A stretch of DNA of 64,000 bases from Mesorhizobium sp. J8 (GCF_016591715.1 NZ_AP024109.1:3658001-3722000), one strand, 5' to 3'. Shown: positions 37,045 to 47,023, counted from the stretch's first letter. The notes: generated by a model from the letters alone, not told the origin. Program-made: numbers and translations.

Positions 37045-37875
37045 CTATCGGGCGCCAGTCCGTTTGGCTCGGTATGCGCCCGGCGCCTCTCCCATCTCTC
37101 GCCGGAACCGGCGGTTGAAGGTCGACAGGTCGTTGAAGCCTGCATCGAAGGCGATTGACGAGATCGTCGCGTCCGAGCTGCGCAGGCGCACCGCGGCGCG
37201 GTGCAGCCTGGTCCTCAGCAGGAACTGATAGGGCGTCATGCCGGCCACGTGCCGGAACGTGCGCAGGAAATGATACGGGCTGGTCGCCGTGCCGTCGGCA
37301 AGCTCGCTCAGCGAGAGCGGCCGGTCGGTATTCAGCTCGATCAGCCGCACCGCTTCGGCAACCCGTTTCTGGTCGCGGCAGCTTGGAGTCTGCGCAGGTT
37401 GGCAAGAACCTGCCGCAGCCGCGACCACCGCGCCGGCAATGCGCAGGCCGAGTTCTTCGAACGCCTCGTTGTCCCCCTTTTCTCGCGCGGCCTCCGCCTC
37501 GGCCAGCACCGGCGCCAGCGACGGTAGGGACGGCAGGCGCGGATCGGCGAAGCCCAGGCGCTTCGCGCCCGGCAGTTCGGCCACGACGCGCTCCAGATAG
37601 GCCGGCGAAAAATGGAAGGAAAGGCAGCGATCGCCGGCGCCATGCTCGTGCCCGCATTCATAGCAGGCGCCAGGATTTCCGAGCAGGATGGCGCCCGGCA
37701 CCAGCATCGTCGTGCCCTGGCGCGTGCGGTAGCGGAAAGTGCCCCTGGTGACCGCGGCGATGCAGAAGCCGCGATGCTCCTCCTCGAACGGCCTGTCGCC
37801 GACGGTTGCCGCGCACACCACGTCGGACACTGACCAGCCCGATCCGGAAGCCAGAGTTTTCTGCGTTGTCGTCAT
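37045..37875 (-). CDS. AraC-family transcriptional regulator
   Basis: The 276-aa regulator has an N-terminal cupin-like sensor (residues 1-100, with CYECGHEHGAGDRC) and a C-terminal AraC DNA-binding pair: LSLSELADGTATSPYHFLRTFRHVAGMTPYQFLLRTRLHRA, then the second helix-turn-helix ISSIAFDAGFNDLSTFNRRFRREMG. It is divergent from the DUF1579-like gene with an 85-bp gap, so it probably controls that gene. The longer frame to 37962 overlaps the divergent promoter and is not used. Confidence 0.9.
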   Translation of the reverse strand: MTTTQKTLASGSGWSVSDVVCAATVGDRPFEEEHRGFCIAAVTRGTFRYRTRQGTTMLVPGAILLGNPGACYECGHEHGAGDRCLSFHFSPAYLERVVAELPGAKRLGFADPRLPSLPSLAPVLAEAEAAREKGDNEAFEELGLRIAGAVVAAAAGSCQPAQTPSCRDQKRVAEAVRLIELNTDRPLSLSELADGTATSPYHFLRTFRHVAGMTPYQFLLRTRLHRAAVRLRSSDATISSIAFDAGFNDLSTFNRRFRREMGEAPGAYRAKRTGAR

Positions 37876-37960
37876 GTCCGAAAGATAGCAATTTTTCCCA
37901 AGCGGCGAACCCTGCCGCGCGCCTATTGCTTGCCCTCTCCTGACAAACGAGGCAGCAATC

Positions 37961-38494
37961 ATGACCGATCCCTTTGCCGAAGCCCTGCACAGCGACGGCC
38001 CCGTTCCGGACCTCGCCGAAAAGTTGAAGCTCTACGGCCGCTTCATCGGCGCCTGGACGTTCGATGCCACGCGCATTCTGGAGGACGGCACCAGGCTAAC
38101 CGGTCGCGGCGAGGTGCATTTCGGTTGGGTTCTGGAAGGCAAGGCCGTGCAGGACGTCTGGATCCTGCCCGCCCGGGACGCGGATCCGTCGCCGTCCCTC
38201 GGTCCATGGACCTTCTATGGCACGACATTGCGCATCTACGATCCCGGCGCCGATGCCTGGCACATCTTCTGGAGCGACCCGCGCAACCAGTATTACAGCC
38301 GGCAGCTCGGCCGCGCCGAGGGCGACGCGATCGTCCAGGTCGGCGCCGACGGCACCGGCGCGTCGGTGCGCTGGAGCTTTTCACGCATCACCGAAAACTC
38401 GTTTCGCTGGCTGGGCGAGCGATCCCATGACGGCGGCGCGACCTGGCGCATGGAGGTCGAGTTTCTGGCCCGTCGAGTGAATGAGGCTCCATAA
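37961..38494 (+). CDS. DUF1579-like hypothetical protein
   Basis: The 177-aa protein has the pattern LYGRFIGAWTFDATRILEDGTRLTGRGEVHFGWVLEGKAVQDVW and a closing WRMEVEFLARR, resembling the lipocalin-like DUF1579 family. No signal peptide. Divergent from the AraC regulator. A role in binding a small hydrophobic ligand is plausible by fold only. Confidence 0.75.
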   Translation: MTDPFAEALHSDGPVPDLAEKLKLYGRFIGAWTFDATRILEDGTRLTGRGEVHFGWVLEGKAVQDVWILPARDADPSPSLGPWTFYGTTLRIYDPGADAWHIFWSDPRNQYYSRQLGRAEGDAIVQVGADGTGASVRWSFSRITENSFRWLGERSHDGGATWRMEVEFLARRVNEAP

Positions 38495-38660
38495 AGATCG
38501 GAAAGTCACCAGGAATTGAAACGCAGCGATCCTTCGCGCGGACGCTGTCCCGCCTGCTTTCACAGCTTCGCGCACCATTTCTCTCCCGCCTGTTCCCACC
38601 GCCCAGGCTTTGCTCTACCAATTGCGGAGGCTGGGCTTCGCCTGGCGGGAGGGGCCAGCG

Positions 38661-39290
38661 ATGCCGAGTTTCGACAGCCTGTTCAACGCCTTCGTCACCA
38701 TCTTGGTGACCATCGACCCGCCGGGACTGGCGCCACTCTTCCTCGCCGTGACGCGCGGCATGAACCGCGAGGAGCGTCAGCAGGTCTCGGTGCGCGCCTC
38801 CGTGATCGGCTTCCTGGTCATGGCGCTGTTCGCGATTGCCGGCGCCTCGATCCTCTCGGTGTTCGGCATCACGCTGCCGGCCTTCCGCGTCGCCGGCGGC
38901 TTCCTCCTGTTCTTCATCGCCTTCGAAATGGTGTTCGAGCGCCGCCAGGACCGCAAGGAGAAGATCGGCGACGTTGCCATCACCAAGGACATGATCCACA
39001 ACATCGCCGCCTTCCCGCTGGCGATCCCGTTGATCGCCGGCCCGGGCGCAATCTCGGCAACCGTGCTCTTATCGGGGCATTTCGAAGGCTTTGCCGCCCA
39101 GGCAGCCCTGGTCGGCATCATCTTCCTCTGCCTCGTCATCACCTATCTGGTGTTCGTGCTGTCGGAACGCATCGACCGCATCCTCGGCCAGACCGGCCGC
39201 TCGATCCTGACAAGGCTGCTCGGCGTCATCCTTGCGGCGCTTGCCGTGCAATTCGTGGCGGATGGTGTCAGGGCGCTGATGGCCGCGTAG
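38661..39290 (+). CDS. marC: MarC family integral membrane protein
   Basis: The 209-aa protein begins MPSFDSLFNAFVTILVTIDPPGLAPLFLAVTRGMN and has six hydrophobic segments and a charged central loop (FERRQDRKEKIGD), as in MarC/SNARE-type proteins. The name comes from the mar locus of E. coli, but MarC does not confer drug resistance and its function is unsettled. The start at 38661 has GGGAGGGG upstream; an earlier in-frame ATG at 38610 is less likely. Confidence 0.92.
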   Translation: MPSFDSLFNAFVTILVTIDPPGLAPLFLAVTRGMNREERQQVSVRASVIGFLVMALFAIAGASILSVFGITLPAFRVAGGFLLFFIAFEMVFERRQDRKEKIGDVAITKDMIHNIAAFPLAIPLIAGPGAISATVLLSGHFEGFAAQAALVGIIFLCLVITYLVFVLSERIDRILGQTGRSILTRLLGVILAALAVQFVADGVRALMAA

Positions 39291-39320
39291 CTCATCGCCG
39301 CGAGCAACGCCTCCTACTGC

Positions 39321-39746
39321 CTACTTGGCCGCTGTCTCGACCACCTCGAAATCATGCGTGAGCGCCGCCGTCTTGGCCATCATCGCGCTGGCCGAGCAGT
39401 ATTTCTCGATCGACAGGTCGATCGCCCGTTTCACCTTGTCATGCGACAGCGCGCGGCCCTTGACGATGAAATGCATGTGAATGCGGGTGAACACCTTCGG
39501 GTCGGTCTCAGCGCGGTCGGCGTCGAGCTCGACCACGCAGTCCTCCACCGCCTCGCGGCCCTTCTCGAGGATGTGCACGACGTCGAAGGCCGAGCAGCCG
39601 CCGGTGCCGATCAGCACCAGTTCCATCGGGCTCGGTCCGGGCGTCTTGCCGTCCGGCCCATGCGCCGTGCCCAGCACGACCTTATGCCCACTGCCGGACT
39701 CGCCGACAAAGGTGCGTTCCTCGACCCATTTTACGCGTGCTTTCAC
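39321..39746 (-). CDS. OsmC/Ohr family redox protein
   Basis: The 141-aa OsmC-like protein has MELVLIGTGGCSAFDVVHIL with one catalytic Cys and a second at SIEKYCSASAMM. These two cysteines reduce organic hydroperoxides in OsmC and Ohr enzymes. GTG 39746 with AAGGAA upstream is preferred over an upstream in-frame start that overlaps the DUF2306 gene. It is downstream of, and codirectional with, a small membrane protein gene. Confidence 0.9.
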   Translation of the reverse strand: MKARVKWVEERTFVGESGSGHKVVLGTAHGPDGKTPGPSPMELVLIGTGGCSAFDVVHILEKGREAVEDCVVELDADRAETDPKVFTRIHMHFIVKGRALSHDKVKRAIDLSIEKYCSASAMMAKTAALTHDFEVVETAAK

Positions 39747-39765
39747 GTTGATATTCCTTACGAGG

Positions 39766-40164
39766 TTACTGGCCGAACACCACGGCATGCATGATCCGGC
39801 CGGGCAGCAGCGTGAACACGCCCGCGCCGATCAATGCGAAAACATAGAGGGAAATCATCACCTTGCGATGCTTCGTCACACGGTGGTTGCGCGCATGCCA
39901 AACTGCCAGCGGCACCGTGACCAGCACCAGGATCGATAACAGATGGATCGGGCTGAACGGACCGATGAGCCGGATCTGCTGGATCCAGAAACTCGATATG
40001 GCGATGACCAGCATCAGCGCCACCCAGACATAACCCAGCGCGCGGTGACGCAAAGTACCCTTCGGCAGCGCCAGCTGGGCGCCGCCGACGGCTAAAGCGG
40101 CCAAGGCCGCGAAGGCATGCCACGGAATGGGAGGCGGCGCCGACAGAAGCGGTCCGAGCGACAT
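39766..40164 (-). CDS. DUF2306 membrane protein
   Basis: The 132-aa protein has four hydrophobic segments and HRALGYVWVALMLVIAISSFWIQ with RVTKHRKVMISLYVFALIGAGVFTLLPGRIMH, fitting DUF2306. The conserved His residues at segment ends (HR near 40, HK near 99) are usual in the family, which is suspected of haem or quinone binding. No experimental role is known to me. Confidence 0.88.
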   Translation of the reverse strand: MSLGPLLSAPPPIPWHAFAALAALAVGGAQLALPKGTLRHRALGYVWVALMLVIAISSFWIQQIRLIGPFSPIHLLSILVLVTVPLAVWHARNHRVTKHRKVMISLYVFALIGAGVFTLLPGRIMHAVVFGQ

Positions 40165-40197
40165 CGCGCCTTCCCCTCAAGTGACCATGTCGAGACC

Positions 40198-40719
40198 TTA
40201 GAACGGGATCTCGTCGTCCAGCTCGCGCGACGATCCGCCGCCACCGCCGCCCCTGGAACCACCACCGCCACCGCGGCTGAAACCTTCGTTCGGGCCGGAC
40301 TGGCCGAAATCGGAGCCACGGCTGCCGCCGCCCCCGGAATAGTTGCCCACCTGGCCGCCGCCCTCGCCGCGCGCATCGAGCATCTGCAATTCGCCACGGA
40401 ATTTCTGCAGCACGATCTCGGTCGTGTAGCGGTCATTGCCAGTCTGGTCCTGCCATTTGCGGGTCTGCAGCTGGCCCTCGACATAGACCTTCATGCCCTT
40501 CTTCAAATACTGCTCGGCCACCTTGGCGAGCTGGTCGTTGAAGATCACGACATTGTGCCACTCGGTCTTTTCCTTGCGCTCGCCCGAGTTCTTGTCGCGC
40601 CAGCTTTCCGAAGTGGCGACGCGGATGTTGACGACCGGATCGCCGGAATTCAGGCGGCGGATTTCAGGGTCCGCCCCGAGATTGCCGACCAGAATGACCT
40701 TGTTGACGCTACCCGCCAT
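40198..40719 (-). CDS. ssb: Single-stranded DNA-binding protein
   Basis: The 173-aa Ssb has an OB-fold N-terminal domain ([51 protein letters not shown]), a Gly- and Arg-rich linker and the acidic tip DDEIPF, used to recruit repair proteins. A GTTC-N7-GTTC LexA box lies about 102 bp upstream of the start, so it is probably SOS-inducible. Confidence 0.97.
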   Translation of the reverse strand: MAGSVNKVILVGNLGADPEIRRLNSGDPVVNIRVATSESWRDKNSGERKEKTEWHNVVIFNDQLAKVAEQYLKKGMKVYVEGQLQTRKWQDQTGNDRYTTEIVLQKFRGELQMLDARGEGGGQVGNYSGGGGSRGSDFGQSGPNEGFSRGGGGGSRGGGGGGSSRELDDEIPF

Positions 40720-40820
40720 CTTACTTCTCCGCGCTCATCCGAAACAAATTTTAAGTCGCTCACCTTACAGCCTCGGGGTCGCCCCTGCCCGCAAAGGCTG
40801 GCTTTTCCCACAAGGTTTTT

Positions 40821-40835
40821 GTTCTCTTTTCGTTC
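40821..40835. promoter_or_regulatory. Candidate LexA (SOS) box for ssb
   Basis: GTTC at 40821-40824 and GTTC at 40832-40835 are separated by exactly 7 bases (TCTTTTC), the alphaproteobacterial LexA consensus GTTC-N7-GTTC. It lies in the 236-bp gap between ssb and an ArsR gene, so it may serve either promoter. ssb is the sensible target. Confidence 0.75.
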
Positions 40836-40955
40836 TAGTCACAACCGCCTTTTCTGTCAAGGAATGTCAGCAAAGGCAGGGTTTAGACCTATGTCCCGAT
40901 ATGGCGATCAAATAGCGGCTTGCCAAATCAATAAGTATCGACTTATGCTTTACCC

Positions 40956-41270
40956 ATGATCGAAGCAGAGATTTTCCGGGCGCTCGCCGACCCCACGCGT
41001 CGCGCCGTCTATGAGCGGCTGACCGCCGGCGAGATGAGCGTAAGCGAGCTGCGCGCCGGTATGAGCATCTCGCAGCCGGCGGTCTCGCAGCATCTCGCCG
41101 TTCTGCGCGGCGCCGGCCTGGTGGTCGAGCGGCGCGCCGGCCGCAACGCCTATTACCGCGCCGATCCGCAGGGGCTCGATCCGCTGCTCGGCTGGATCGA
41201 ACGCTACCGCGCCTTCTGGCCGGAACGCATCGAGAAGTTGAAGACGGTTCTGAAGGGAATGGATCAATGA
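40956..41270 (+). CDS. ArsR-family transcriptional regulator
   Basis: The 104-aa winged-helix protein begins IEAEIFRALADPTRRAVYERLTAGEMSVSELRAGMSISQPAVSQHLAVLRGAGLV, typical of the ArsR/SmtB fold. No metal-binding Cys cluster is seen. Its stop overlaps the SRPBCC gene (ATGA), a common pairing in which the regulator controls a START-like protein. Confidence 0.93.
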   Translation: MIEAEIFRALADPTRRAVYERLTAGEMSVSELRAGMSISQPAVSQHLAVLRGAGLVVERRAGRNAYYRADPQGLDPLLGWIERYRAFWPERIEKLKTVLKGMDQ

Positions 41271-41740
41271 CGGCAACCGAAAACCCGATGGTCGACGAAG
41301 CGCCACTCAGCTTCGAATGCGACCTCCCCGATCCGCCGGAAAAGGTCTGGCGGGCGTTGACCGAGCCGGAACTGCTCGCCGCCTGGATGATGCCGAACGA
41401 CATCAAGGCGGAAGCCGGCAGCCGCTTCGCCTTTGCCGGACCGGATGCGACTATAGAATGCGAGGTGCTCGAGGCCGAGCCGGGCAGGCTGCTGCGTTAT
41501 TCCTGGCGCGAAAAACCTGGGGCTGACGACGGCGGGCTTCCAGCCTTCGACAGTGTGGTCACCTTCACGCTTGCCGGCACGGCCTCGGGCGGCACGCATC
41601 TCTGCATCGTGCATGACGGCTTCGTGCCGGTCGCGCAGCCTCTTGTCGCTGTTTCCGGTGCCGGCTGCGGGCTTTCGCTCGACACGCGCAAGAACCCAAC
41701 CGCCGCCAATGCGCCTTGCATGATGCTGCGCGCGGCCTGA
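41267..41740 (+). CDS. SRPBCC (AHSA1/START-like) domain protein
   Basis: The 157-aa product has [37 protein letters not shown], the SRPBCC/AHSA1 core that binds hydrophobic ligands in a deep pocket. The C-terminal stretch after residue 130 is unusual and lacks the final helix pattern seen in relatives, so the last 20 residues may be altered. Translationally coupled with the ArsR gene. Confidence 0.88.
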   Translation: MTATENPMVDEAPLSFECDLPDPPEKVWRALTEPELLAAWMMPNDIKAEAGSRFAFAGPDATIECEVLEAEPGRLLRYSWREKPGADDGGLPAFDSVVTFTLAGTASGGTHLCIVHDGFVPVAQPLVAVSGAGCGLSLDTRKNPTAANAPCMMLRAA

Positions 41741-41756
41741 TCGAGAGGAATCCGTC

Positions 41757-42359
41757 ATGAGCATTGCCAACCTGGTGCCGATGGTCATCGAGCAATCGAG
41801 CCGCGGCGAACGTTCCTTCGATATCTTCTCGCGGTTGCTGCGCGAGCGGATCGTCTTCATCAACGGCGAGATCAACGACAACGTGTCGGCGCTGGTCTGC
41901 GCGCAGCTTCTGTCGCTGGAATCGGACCATCCCGACAAGGAAATATCGCTCTACATCAACTCGCCCGGCGGCATGGTGACCAGCGGCTTCGCCATCTACG
42001 ACACGATGCAATACATCTCCTGCCCGGTCTCGACAGTCTGCATGGGCTTCGCCGCCTCGATGGGCTCCTTCCTGCTGATGGCAGGCTCCCCGGGGCGGCG
42101 CATCGCGCTGCCCAACACGAGGATCGTGCTGCATCAGCCGCTCGGCGGCTTCCAGGGCCAGGCCTCCGACATCCAGCGCCACGCCGAGGACATTCTGCGC
42201 ACCAAGCAGCACATGACCGAGCTCTACGCCAAGCATTGCGGCCGGACCTACGAGGAGGTCGAGCGCACGCTCGACCGCGATTACTTCATGAGCGCCGCCG
42301 AAGCCAAGGACTGGGGCCTCGTCGACCACGTCTACGACACGCGCAAGAAAGCGGCCTGA
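41757..42359 (+). CDS. clpP: ATP-dependent Clp protease proteolytic subunit
   Basis: The 200-aa serine protease has the full triad S101 (GFAASMGSF), H126 (VLHQPLGG) and D175 (LDRDYFMSA). The N-terminus [23 protein letters not shown] is typical of the family. It is not linked to clpX, so it is probably one of several ClpP paralogues known in rhizobia. GAGAGGAAT lies before the start. Confidence 0.95.
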   Translation: MSIANLVPMVIEQSSRGERSFDIFSRLLRERIVFINGEINDNVSALVCAQLLSLESDHPDKEISLYINSPGGMVTSGFAIYDTMQYISCPVSTVCMGFAASMGSFLLMAGSPGRRIALPNTRIVLHQPLGGFQGQASDIQRHAEDILRTKQHMTELYAKHCGRTYEEVERTLDRDYFMSAAEAKDWGLVDHVYDTRKKAA

Positions 42360-42435
42360 CGTCGCGGGGCAGGCGCGCGGCAATTTGATCGCCGCGCGTC
42401 TGGCATCTCTTCGGCCGCGTCCCTATAGTCCGCGC

Positions 42436-42717
42436 ATGATCAGGTCCGCTCAGCCCAGACATTTGTGCGCTGCCCTCGCCGCGCTTGCCACCGTGCTGAT
42501 ACCCGGCGCCGCGCTGGCCGACGACAGCTCGCTGCAGAAACTGCCCGGAGTGAGCGGCGACTACCGCATCGCCAAGCCGGCGCCGCAGCCGGAACCCGAT
42601 GACACCCAGCCGGCCGGCAGCGACGGCTCGTTCAAGATCGGCAACACCGATGTCAGGATCGGCGGCAGCATCACCATCGACATGGCGACGGGCGGCATGA
42701 AGTTGCCGAACCGCTGA
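42436..42717 (+). CDS. Small secreted hypothetical protein
   Basis: The 93-aa protein has a signal peptide (MIRSAQPRHLCAALAALATVLIPGAALA) and a short mature part rich in Pro, Asp and Gly ending in a repeat-free hydrophilic region (SFKIGNTDVRIGGSITIDMATGGM). The VRIGGSITIDMA-like end suggests a beta strand. No family recognised. Start 42436 is chosen because the signal begins there. Confidence 0.65.
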   Translation: MIRSAQPRHLCAALAALATVLIPGAALADDSSLQKLPGVSGDYRIAKPAPQPEPDDTQPAGSDGSFKIGNTDVRIGGSITIDMATGGMKLPNR

Positions 42718-43509
42718 TTGGCCGGGTCGCAGGTCAAGCGTTCCGCAAAATGTAAGCCCCATCCCTGCTCTGCAGACGAATGGGGCTTCATGGATCTGAA
42801 ATCCAATTTTAGCCGGGAGTGGACTGCCGGCGTTCTGTTTCGGATGCAACGCGGCGTTCGGCCGACGATCCGACTATGGTCTCTAATTGTAGGAATCGGC
42901 AAGTCACGGTTTGTCGGGCCGGCGTTTCAAGTCTGCCCTGGCACTTATGCCTGCCGTGGCTCCATCTCCGCGTGGAGCCTCAAGGGACTGTCCGGTGGCG
43001 TCATGCTCCGCTCCTGGGTCCATTGCGACAATGTCGTTCGAAGCGCAAATCGCTATCGCCTGCGGCGTCTCGCAGGCCGCCTGTTGGGCGGCGAGGCCAT
43101 CGAAAGACGGCCGGCTTCGTTGACGATTTGAGACTGCTCCCGTGGGTCGCTGGCGTCAACACTTGAATAGCCGGTTACCGAAAAATGTGATCGCCGGGAG
43201 GTTACGTTTGGGTAAGCCGAGCTCAGTGGATCAACGAGGCGGGCATCGGCGGCACTTGTTTCCACGATGCTTCGAGCGATTGTTCCACAGCGCCTGACGC
43301 GATTGTTTCCACAAAGCTTTGTCAGGAGCGTGTTCGGCCTTTGTTCTTTCCGCTTGCCCGCTCGCGCGAAAGACGGTTAAACCCATGAACGGCTTCTTCC
43401 GTCGAGATTGTGGCGTCTCTCGACGCGGCGGCAAAACAACCTACATAAGGGATGGCCGGGACAACCCGCCCAATCCAAGCAAATTCCAGATCTGAGGCGG
43501 CGACCGGCG
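42718..43509. other. 792-bp non-coding region upstream of uvrA
   Basis: No convincing gene is present. Several overlapping frames of 70-137 codons on both strands have shadow-like Arg, Ser and Cys-rich composition. The segment nearest uvrA contains the LexA box at 43332. The rest may hold a decayed gene, or the promoter of an unrecognised RNA. It is less GC-rich than the surroundings. Confidence 0.5.
43332..43346. promoter_or_regulatory. LexA (SOS) box upstream of uvrA
   Basis: GTTC at 43332-43335, 7 bases (GGCCTTT) and GTTC at 43343-43346 match GTTC-N7-GTTC exactly, 164 bp before the uvrA start. uvrA is a known LexA target in Alphaproteobacteria, which supports the call. Confidence 0.82.
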
Positions 43510-46431
43510 ATGGCCGACCAAAAATATCTTTCCATTCGCGGGGCGCGCGAACACAATCTCAAGAACGTCGATCTCGACCTGCCGCGCGACAGCCTGATCG
43601 TCATGACCGGACTGTCGGGGTCTGGCAAGTCGTCGCTCGCCTTCGACACGATCTACGCCGAGGGCCAGCGCCGCTATGTCGAAAGCCTGTCGGCCTATGC
43701 CCGGCAGTTCCTGGAGATGATGCAGAAGCCGGACGTCGACCAGATCGACGGCCTGTCGCCCGCCATCTCGATCGAGCAGAAGACAACCTCGCGCAACCCG
43801 CGCTCGACGGTCGGCACCGTCACCGAGATCTACGACTATATGCGCCTGCTCTTCGCGCGCGTCGGCGTCCCCTATTCGCCGGCCACCGGCCTGCCGATCG
43901 AGAGCCAGACGGTTTCGCAGATGGTCGACCGCGTGCTGGCGCTGGAGGAAGGCACGCGCCTCTATCTGCTGGCGCCGATCGTGCGCGGCCGCAAGGGCGA
44001 GTACCGCAAGGAACTGCTGGAGCTGCAGAAGAAAGGGTTCCAGCGCGTCAAGGTCGACGGCACCTTCTACGAGATCGCCGACGTGCCGGCGCTGGACAAG
44101 AAGTACAAGCACGACATCGATGTGGTGGTCGATCGTATCGTCGTGCGCGGCGATCTGGCGACCAGGCTCGCGGATTCGATGGAGACGGCGCTGAAGCTTG
44201 CCGATGGCCTTGCGGTGGCCGAATTCGCCGACCGGCCGCTCGACGCCAGCCTGACCGGCGAGGACTCGGTCAACAAGTCGAAGAACGAGACGCATGAGCG
44301 CATCCTGTTCTCGGAAAAATTCGCCTGCCCGGTGTCCGGCTTCACCATTCCGGAGATCGAGCCCAGGCTGTTCTCCTTCAACAACCCGTTCGGCGCCTGC
44401 CCGACCTGCGATGGCCTCGGCAGCCAGCGCGCCATCGATCCCAACCTCGTGGTGCCGGACGAGAACGTCTCGCTGCGCGACGGCGCCATCAGCCCGTGGG
44501 CGAAGTCGACCTCGCCTTATTACGCGCAGACGCTGGAAGCGCTCGGCAAGGCCTATGGCTTCAAGCTCGGCGACAAGTTCAAGGACCTGAGCGCGGAGGC
44601 GCAGAAAGCCGTGCTGCATGGCACCGGCGAGCGCGAGATCACCTTCCAGTATGACGACGGCCTGCGCTCCTATAAGACCACCAAGACCTTCGAGGGCGTC
44701 ATCCCCAATCTCGACCGGCGCTGGAAAGAAACGGAATCGGCCTGGATGCGCGAGGAGATCGAGCGTTTCATGTCGGCCACCCCTTGCCCCGCCTGCAACG
44801 GCTATCGGCTGAAGCCGGAAGCGCTGGCCGTGAAGATCGCCGGCAAGCACATCGGCGAGGTCACTGAGCTGTCGATCCGCAAGGCTGACCAGTGGTTTAC
44901 CGACCTGCCGGCGCAGCTCAACGAGAAGCAGAACGAGATCGCGGTGCGCGTGCTCAAGGAGATCCGCGAGCGGCTGCGCTTCTTGAACGACGTCGGCCTC
45001 GATTATCTGACGCTGTCGCGCAACTCCGGCACGCTGTCGGGCGGCGAGAGCCAGCGCATCCGGCTCGCCTCGCAGATCGGTTCGGGCCTCACCGGCGTGC
45101 TCTATGTGCTGGACGAGCCGTCGATCGGCCTGCACCAGCGCGACAATGCACGCCTGCTCGATACGCTCAAGCACCTGCGCGACATCGGCAACACCGTGAT
45201 TGTCGTCGAGCATGACGAGGATGCCATCCTGCATGCCGACTACGTCGTCGACATCGGCCCCGCCGCCGGCATCCATGGCGGCCGCATCATCGCGCAGGGC
45301 ACGCCGCAGCAGATCATGGCGACACCGGCCTCGATCACCGGCAAATATCTGTCCGGCGAGCTCGAAGTGGCGACGCCGGAAGTGCGCCGCGAGGCTAAGA
45401 AGAACCGGCGCATCAAGGTGGTCGGCGCGCGCGGCAACAATCTGAAGAACGTGACGGCGGAGATCCCGCTCGGCACTTTCACCTGCGTCACCGGTGTCTC
45501 CGGCGGCGGCAAGTCGACCTTCCTGATCGAGACGCTGTTCAAGGCGGCCTCACGCCGCATCATGGGCTCGCGCGAGCATCCGGCCGAGCACGACCGCATC
45601 GAAGGGCTGGAATTCCTCGATAAGGTCATCGACATCGACCAGTCGCCGATCGGCCGCACGCCGCGCTCCAACCCAGCGACTTATACCGGCGCCTTCACCC
45701 CGATCCGCGACTGGTTCGCGGGGCTCCCCGAAGCCAAGGCGCGCGGCTACCAGCCGGGCCGCTTCTCCTTCAACGTCAAGGGCGGCCGCTGCGAGGCGTG
45801 CCAAGGCGACGGCGTGATCAAGATCGAGATGCACTTCCTGCCCGACGTCTACGTTACCTGCGACGTCTGCCACGGCAAGCGCTACAACCGCGAGACGCTG
45901 GATGTGCTGTTCAAGGGCAAGTCGATCGCCGACGTCCTCGACATGACGGTCGAGGAAGGCGTCGAGTTCTTCTCGGCGGTGCCGGGCGTGCGCGACAAGC
46001 TGGAGACGCTGAAGCAGGTCGGCCTCGGCTATATCCATATCGGCCAGCAGGCGACGACGTTGTCGGGCGGCGAGGCGCAGCGGATAAAACTCGCCAAGGA
46101 ACTGTCGCGCAAGGCGACCGGCAAGACGCTCTATATCCTCGACGAGCCGACCACGGGCCTGCATTTCCACGACGTCGCCAAGCTGCTCGAAGTGCTGCAT
46201 GAACTGGTCGACCAGGGCAATACGGTGGTGGTGATCGAGCACAATCTCGAAGTGATCAAGACCGCCGATTGGGTGCTCGATCTCGGCCCGGAAGGAGGCG
46301 ACGGCGGCGGCGAGCTGGTGGCGTCCGGCACGCCGGAAGCTATCGTGCGCGAGAAACGCAGCTACACCGGCCAGTTCCTGAAGGAGCTTCTGGAGCGCCG
46401 CCCCGGAGGCAAACGCGAAGCGGCGGAGTGA
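43510..46431 (+). CDS. uvrA: Excinuclease ABC subunit A
   Basis: UvrA recognises DNA lesions for nucleotide excision repair. From ATG 43510 the 973-aa protein begins [22 protein letters not shown] and has Walker [10 protein letters not shown], then a second ATPase domain with GVSGGGKST. The signature motifs are [12 protein letters not shown] and [12 protein letters not shown]. Zinc-binding pairs include CEACQGD with CDVCHGK. The first zinc motif reads CPVSG, lacking one Cys; I recall this form from other alphaproteobacterial UvrA proteins. LexA-controlled. Its TGA overlaps the ATG of a 36-aa frame. Confidence 0.98.
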   Translation: MADQKYLSIRGAREHNLKNVDLDLPRDSLIVMTGLSGSGKSSLAFDTIYAEGQRRYVESLSAYARQFLEMMQKPDVDQIDGLSPAISIEQKTTSRNPRSTVGTVTEIYDYMRLLFARVGVPYSPATGLPIESQTVSQMVDRVLALEEGTRLYLLAPIVRGRKGEYRKELLELQKKGFQRVKVDGTFYEIADVPALDKKYKHDIDVVVDRIVVRGDLATRLADSMETALKLADGLAVAEFADRPLDASLTGEDSVNKSKNETHERILFSEKFACPVSGFTIPEIEPRLFSFNNPFGACPTCDGLGSQRAIDPNLVVPDENVSLRDGAISPWAKSTSPYYAQTLEALGKAYGFKLGDKFKDLSAEAQKAVLHGTGEREITFQYDDGLRSYKTTKTFEGVIPNLDRRWKETESAWMREEIERFMSATPCPACNGYRLKPEALAVKIAGKHIGEVTELSIRKADQWFTDLPAQLNEKQNEIAVRVLKEIRERLRFLNDVGLDYLTLSRNSGTLSGGESQRIRLASQIGSGLTGVLYVLDEPSIGLHQRDNARLLDTLKHLRDIGNTVIVVEHDEDAILHADYVVDIGPAAGIHGGRIIAQGTPQQIMATPASITGKYLSGELEVATPEVRREAKKNRRIKVVGARGNNLKNVTAEIPLGTFTCVTGVSGGGKSTFLIETLFKAASRRIMGSREHPAEHDRIEGLEFLDKVIDIDQSPIGRTPRSNPATYTGAFTPIRDWFAGLPEAKARGYQPGRFSFNVKGGRCEACQGDGVIKIEMHFLPDVYVTCDVCHGKRYNRETLDVLFKGKSIADVLDMTVEEGVEFFSAVPGVRDKLETLKQVGLGYIHIGQQATTLSGGEAQRIKLAKELSRKATGKTLYILDEPTTGLHFHDVAKLLEVLHELVDQGNTVVVIEHNLEVIKTADWVLDLGPEGGDGGGELVASGTPEAIVREKRSYTGQFLKELLERRPGGKREAAE

Positions 46432-46541
46432 TGGCAAGCAACGGCCTGATCTCTGTCGAAAGCCGCTTCGGCGCCGTCGCGGCTATGGCTGCCGGGATGC
46501 AGAAGGTCGTCGCGGCCGCTGCCGGAGTGGACCAATCATGA
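46431..46541 (+). CDS. Possible 36-aa peptide coupled to uvrA
   Basis: A frame starts at ATG 46431, sharing its A with the uvrA TGA, and ends at TGA 46539-46541, which overlaps the GNAT gene ATG at 46538. The product ([36 protein letters not shown]) is Ala- and Met-rich and amphipathic. The double overlap suggests it serves as a ribosome bridge between uvrA and the acetyltransferase gene. Confidence 0.45.
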   Translation: MASNGLISVESRFGAVAAMAAGMQKVVAAAAGVDQS

Positions 46542-46996
46542 GAGCGGCCCGCCCCGGCGATCTCGCCGCGGTCATCGCGCTGACTGCGGATGCTTATGCG
46601 CCGTACACGCCCATCTTTGGTGGGCCGCCGATCCCGGTCACCGAGGACTATGCGCCGCGCATCGAGCGCGGCGAAGTCTGGCTGCTGGAAGAAAGCTCAG
46701 AACTCGCCGGATTGATCGTTCTCGAACGCCACCCAGACCACGCCATGATCTTCAGCGTCGCCGTCGCCCCGGCTTTCCAGGGCAAAAAGCTCGGGATCAG
46801 ATTGCTGACCTTCGCCGACGAGCAGGCGCGGGCATGGGGCGTGCCGGAGGTGCGGCTCTACACCAATTCGCGCATGGAGCGGAACATCGCGCTCTATTCC
46901 GCTTACGGCTATCGGGAAACGGGTCGCCGCGCCAATCCATACCGACCAGGATGGACCCTGGTCGACATGGCAAAGCCCGTCGACCGAGCGGCCTGA
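46538..46996 (+). CDS. GNAT family N-acetyltransferase
   Basis: The 152-aa protein has the acetyl-CoA binding turn VAVAPAFQGKKLGIRLLTFADEQA and the C-terminal NIALYSAYGYRETGRR of the GNAT fold. It transfers acetyl groups to an amine of unknown nature. It is coupled to the preceding 36-aa frame by ATGA, so it may be transcribed with uvrA. Confidence 0.93.
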   Translation: MRAARPGDLAAVIALTADAYAPYTPIFGGPPIPVTEDYAPRIERGEVWLLEESSELAGLIVLERHPDHAMIFSVAVAPAFQGKKLGIRLLTFADEQARAWGVPEVRLYTNSRMERNIALYSAYGYRETGRRANPYRPGWTLVDMAKPVDRAA

Positions 46997-47023
46997 TCGC
47001 ATTTCGAACGGAGGAGGAAGACG

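Noticed and set aside
41720..41740. Frameshift at the end of the SRPBCC gene
   Set aside because: The C-terminus is unusual, but no alternative frame restores a better family match by eye.
42270..42285. Possible loss of the catalytic Asp in ClpP (ERTLDRD instead of ERDTERD)
   Set aside because: Counting against the E. coli numbering shows the catalytic Asp185 is the second Asp, which is kept here as D175. The triad is intact.
42718..43131. 137-codon frame upstream of uvrA
   Set aside because: Composition is shadow-like, there is no ribosome-binding site and no recognisable motif.
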